Source of the DNA: AP-15 sp963703855
GTDB taxonomy: Bacteria; Pseudomonadota; Alphaproteobacteria; ATCC43930; CGMCC-115725
NCBI GenBank assembly: GCA_963703855.1
Contig: CAVPFW010000026.1
Span: forward strand, 186,001-250,000
Length of the DNA: 64,000 nucleotides
Direction of reading: 5' to 3'
Shown: piece by piece, positions 61,136 through 64,000 of the stretch
Layout of the letters: the number at the start of each line of letters is the position of its first letter
Numbering within the stretch: position 1 is the first letter of the stretch
The notes under the pieces: model-generated
What the model saw: the letters and a program-made list of their open reading frames with translations, nothing else
The model's database searches: none
What the model was told of the DNA's origin: nothing
Position numbers and translations under genes: made by a program

Positions 61136-61510
61136 TCAACCGGACAGCCGTGGGCAGGTCCGGGCCGCGGCGCGCGCCAGCTTGGCCATACCTTCGGGTG
61201 CGACCGCCGGGAAGGCGAGCAGCACCGCCTGGATGCATGCCTGCGCCCGCTCGCCGGCGGTGAGCAGTTGCGTCACTCGCGCGAGACAGCGTCGCCAGCG
61301 CTCGATTTCGTCGGGTGTCGACCCGTAGGCGAGGCGCAGGGCCTCTGCTACCTCCGATGCCGGACGCATACGATAACGGCGCCGGCCGGACGGGTCGGCG
61401 ACGGCTTCCACGAGCCGCACCGGACCGAGCGCCACCCCGTCGTCGTCGCAGGCAAGCCCGGCTTCGCCGCGCGGGACCAGGCTATAGGCGCGGGCAAATG
61501 CGATGGTCAC
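61136..61510 (-). CDS. Hypothetical protein
   Basis: 124 residues from a GTG start (TIAFARAYSLVPRGEAGLAC). The C-terminal half is helical and Ala-rich (EVAEALRLAYGSTPDEIERW, RLAKAARTC-like end). No motif is recognisable. It could be a small phage-derived or accessory protein. It is divergent from the TetR gene with 105 bp between. Confidence 0.55.
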   Translation of the reverse strand: MTIAFARAYSLVPRGEAGLACDDDGVALGPVRLVEAVADPSGRRRYRMRPASEVAEALRLAYGSTPDEIERWRRCLARVTQLLTAGERAQACIQAVLLAFPAVAPEGMAKLARAAARTCPRLSG

Positions 61511-61615
61511 GGGCCGCCCTCGATGATATAAACGGCGTCGGCTTATGTGTTCATGGTCCGTTTCTAATCAAGGCATCAGCACTCAGCCGAGGCGGCGGCG
61601 GGAGAGGGGTGAGCG

Positions 61616-62275
61616 ATGGCGACGCTCGACGACATCGTTGCGGCGGCGGCCAAGGTGTTCCGCACCAAGGGCTATCACGCCGCCACGGTCCGCGACATCG
61701 CCGACGCGGTCGGCATCCTCAAGGGCAGCCTCTATCATCATTTCGAGAGCAAGGAGGCGCTGCTCTACCTCGTCGTCAAGGAGCCGATCGCGCAGATGTT
61801 CCGGACGATCGCCGCGATCGCCGAGGCCGATTTGACGCCGACCGAGAAGCTGCGCCGGGCGATCTTGGCGCATCTGGAAGCCTTCGATCGCCATTACCCG
61901 CATCTCTTTGTCTATCTGCGCGAGCGCGAGTCGGTCAAACGCCGGTTCCGCGAAATGATCGGTTATTCGCCCAAAGAATACGAGCGCCACTGGCAGCAGA
62001 TCCTGCGCGAGGGGATCGAGAATGGGGAATTTCGTCCCGATCTCGACATCCAGGTGACGTCGTACGGGCTCTTGGGGATGCTGAACTGGCTCTACAAATG
62101 GTACGATCCGCAGGGCCGCCTGAGCGTCCAGGAAGTCGCCGAGCAATTCACCTCGTTGGCGCTGGCCGGCATTGCCGCGGACCCGCCGCGGGTTGCTCGC
62201 ACCCGCCGCCGCCCGGCGGCGATGACCGCGAAGCCGGGGTTTCTCCAAGTTGACAGCTCCGGCTCGGGCGCGTAG
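61616..62275 (+). CDS. TetR-family transcriptional regulator
   Basis: 219 residues. The N-terminal HTH is VFRTKGYHAATVRDIADAVG then ILKGSLYHHFESKEALLYLV. The C-terminal ligand domain resembles regulators of acyl-CoA or sterol catabolism (KstR2/FadR-like), as SYGLLGMLNWLYKWYDP suggests. It lies 99 bp upstream of the P450 gene on the same strand and probably controls the P450-ferredoxin-amidohydrolase set. Confidence 0.9.
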   Translation: MATLDDIVAAAAKVFRTKGYHAATVRDIADAVGILKGSLYHHFESKEALLYLVVKEPIAQMFRTIAAIAEADLTPTEKLRRAILAHLEAFDRHYPHLFVYLRERESVKRRFREMIGYSPKEYERHWQQILREGIENGEFRPDLDIQVTSYGLLGMLNWLYKWYDPQGRLSVQEVAEQFTSLALAGIAADPPRVARTRRRPAAMTAKPGFLQVDSSGSGA

Positions 62276-62374
62276 GGTCAGCCGTACCAAACGCTTGGTT
62301 GGTTCTCCGCAGGAGGAGGGGTCACAAGGTCAAGCCGCGAGCGGCAAGATGCCCCAGAGGATGGAGGAGGGATT

Positions 62375-63596
62375 ATGGTCACCGCGATTCAGGATGACAT
62401 GTTCACCCCCGATGTCATCGCCGATCCCTATGCCTATTACGGCCGGCTGCGGGACGAAGACCCCGTGCATTGGAACGAGGCCTATGCGTTGTGGGTCGTC
62501 ACCCGCCATGACGATCTGGTCTGGCTGACCCGGCACCACGAGCTGTTTTCGTCGGCGGTGTTCAAAAACGACCCGAGGCCGCCTTATCCCGACATCAACG
62601 AGTTGGATCTGGGCCTTTACGAGTACGTCAGGAACTACCAGGGCGACCAGTTCATCCAGCACGACCGCCCCGAGCATCTCGAGATGCGCAGGGTGGTCCA
62701 CGGCTACTTCACGCCCAAGTCGATGGAAGCCTGGCGCCCGTTTGTTCAGAAGGCGGTCAAGGAGCTCCTCGACGAGGCGGAAGACAAAGGGGCATATGGA
62801 CGTGATGCGGGATCTAGCGACCCCGCTGCCGGTGCTGGTGATCGCCCAGATGATGGGCGTCCCCGAGAAGGATCGGCCCTATGTCCGGCAGCTCGCGGAA
62901 AAGCTCCTCTATATCGGCCGCGGCGAGCACGACCGCATGAAGCCGCTGACCGATGGCATGCGGGGCATGGTCGAGTACGTCTCGCCATTGGTCGACGAAC
63001 GCATCGCCAACCCCGGCGACGATTTCATCTCGGTATTGGCGAGCGGCGAGAAGCAGGGCGTGTTCACCCGGCACGAGGTGCTGGTCAACACCTCGCTGCT
63101 GCTGTTGGCCGGCCATGAGACGACGATCAATTTATTATGTAACGGCACCCTGGCGTTTATGCGCCATCCCGACCAATGGGCATTGCTGAAGCAGGACCCG
63201 GCGGGTTTGACCAAGACCGCGACCGAGGAATGCCTGCGCTATGACTCGCCGGTCATATCCATCCAGCGGATCGCCTCTCAGGATGTCGAGATGCGCGGCA
63301 AGGTGTTGCATGAGAAGGATCGCATCCGCTGGTTTATTTCATCTGCCAACCGCGATCCGGCAAAGTTTGCCGACCCGGACAAGTTCGACATCACGCGCTG
63401 GCCAAACCAGCATGTCGCCTTCGGCTCTGGCGTGCATCACTGCCTGGGGGCGACGTTGGCGCGGGTCGAGGGTCAGGAGGTGTTCAAGGCCTTGGCCGAG
63501 CGCTTCCCCGACTTGCAGGCGGCGACGCAGGGGCTCGAATATCAGCCCAGCATCACCTTCCGGTCGCTGAAATCCTTGCCGGTGACCTGGCAGTAG
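62375..63596 (+). pseudogene. Cytochrome P450, frameshifted at a G-run
   Basis: The first frame gives about 138 codons (MVTAIQDDMFTPDVIADPYA, LWVVTRHDDLVWLTRHHELF, HLEMRRVVHGYFTP). It goes wrong after DEAEDKG; one frame over HMDVMRDLATPLPVLVIAQM continues to the normal end. The shift falls at GGGG 62789-62792. The remainder has LLLAGHETT (I helix), EECLRY (ExxR) and FGSGVHHCLGATLARVE (haem Cys), so all catalytic parts are present. The span of 1222 bases is 3n+1; intact it would be about 406 residues. GGAGGAGGGATT precedes the ATG. Confidence 0.85.
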
Positions 63597-63606
63597 GAGC
63601 ACGCCA

Positions 63607-63831
63607 TTGGCTCGCAAGCTGCGCGTCCGGGTCGATCACGACGTCTGCGTCGGGAACGCCATGTGCGAGACGATCGCCCCAAAGGTGTTTCGCCTCAACG
63701 ACAACCGCCAGTCGGAAGCCGTCGATCCCGCAGGCGACAGCCTCGAGAAGATCCTGGAGGCGGCGGAGAACTGCCCGGTCAGCGCGATCTTCGTCGAGGA
63801 TGCCGACACGGGGGAACAATTGTTCCCGTAG
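63607..63831 (+). CDS. Ferredoxin for P450
   Basis: 74 residues from a TTG start with AGGAG 7 bases upstream. The cluster motif is CVGNAMC plus a distal Cys in NCPVSAIFVED, as in [3Fe-4S]-type P450 ferredoxins, where the central position is not Cys. It starts 10 bases after the P450 stop, so it is the likely electron donor. A ferredoxin reductase is not in the window. Confidence 0.9.
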   Translation: MARKLRVRVDHDVCVGNAMCETIAPKVFRLNDNRQSEAVDPAGDSLEKILEAAENCPVSAIFVEDADTGEQLFP

Positions 63832-63900
63832 CCGACACGGCAGAGCGGACCGCCGACATCGCCGGGGTTGACAGCCCCGGCTCACCGGCACAGCGTCCGG

Positions 63901-63922
63901 AAACCAGATCAGCATCTGGTTT
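63901..63922. terminator. Hairpin between ferredoxin and amidohydrolase
   Basis: A 9-bp perfect stem AAACCAGAT / ATCTGGTTT with loop CAGC. It lies 70 bases after the ferredoxin stop and 36 bases before the next ATG. It could be a weak terminator or an operator within the operon; there is no long U-run. Confidence 0.45.
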
Positions 63923-63957
63923 GCGGGCCTTGCCATCGATCGCAAAGGAGCTGGGTT

Positions 63958-64000
63958 ATGCGCAACCAGTACAACGTCATCGACGCCGACGGCCACATCC
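63958..64000 (+). CDS. Amidohydrolase, N-terminus only (partial)
   Basis: MRNQYNVIDADGHI is in frame to the end of the window. It matches the start of the amidohydrolase at 53259 (YHVIDADGHVLEP), including the DxDxH metal site. CAAAGGAGCTGGGTT is a clear ribosome site. It is the next gene after the P450 ferredoxin. Confidence 0.8.
   Translation, partial: MRNQYNVIDADGHI

Overview
The window is high-GC, gene-dense, single-copy chromosomal DNA that looks alphaproteobacterial. The best indicators are 5-aminolevulinate synthase (C4 haem pathway), an adjacent metX-metW pair, a chorismate mutase/hisC/prephenate dehydrogenase block and several intergenic inverted repeats of the GTCATTCCCGCG type. 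A soil or freshwater Rhodospirillales-like organism, possibly assembled from a metagenome, is my best guess; the genus cannot be read from the sequence. I see no tRNA, rRNA, CRISPR array, intact insertion sequence or prophage.

Layout. 1-9.5 kb: tail of an SDR gene, a Fic protein, hemA, a secreted FN3 protein with a MauG-like dihaem peroxidase, a PEP-CTERM protein, a lipoprotein, then amidase/pirin/rubredoxin and a DUF1989 protein. 9.7-15.8 kb: amino-acid block with a methyltransferase, metW, metX, a frameshifted chorismate mutase, hisC and tyrC. 16-19.8 kb: complete Yeh/OpuC-type ABC importer (binding protein, permease, ATPase, permease). 19.8-24.1 kb: HdeD-like membrane protein, a Trp-rich secreted protein, an HpaB-type flavin hydroxylase and a HigBA locus with a frameshifted toxin. 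24.1-34.1 kb: housekeeping and catabolic genes (glnS, dienelactone hydrolase, CaiB-type CoA-transferase, thioesterase, metallophosphoesterase, cinA, two hydroxyacid enzymes, VOC protein). 34.2-40.5 kb, all on the minus strand: a TsdA-like dihaem cytochrome overlapping a class III cyclase gene, an LVIVD protein, a FlK-like thioesterase and a glycogen-debranching-type glycosidase. 40.5-46.5 kb: gene relics, small proteins, an OmpA-like lipoprotein, an SMP-30 lactonase, a second CoA-transferase, an NHL protein and a lipoprotein. 46.5-57 kb: a truncated duplicate of an LLM-oxidoreductase gene, a PEP-CTERM gene, the intact LLM gene, GlcG-like, Gp37/Gp68-like (DUF5131), DUF3750, an 18-bp tandem repeat, an EthD-like protein, an amidohydrolase, an ArsR/SRPBCC/DUF899 operon and an atypical SDR. 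57-61.5 kb: an accessory patch with orphan genes, an MNT nucleotidyltransferase with a wrecked HEPN partner, repeats and a flavin monooxygenase. 61.6-64 kb: TetR, frameshifted P450, ferredoxin and the start of an amidohydrolase.

The gene content suggests an aerobic heterotroph that degrades aromatic or xenobiotic acids (flavin and P450 monooxygenases, CoA-transferases, dienelactone hydrolase, amidohydrolases, LLM oxidoreductase). The most notable points are four frameshifted genes plus a frameshifted gene remnant, all offset in the same direction; two toxin-antitoxin loci whose toxins are broken while the antitoxins are intact; a cytochrome/cyclase pair that looks like a redox-cAMP module; a tandem repeat seeded by the 3-prime end of a gene; and a 32-bp perfect palindrome before the DUF5131 gene.
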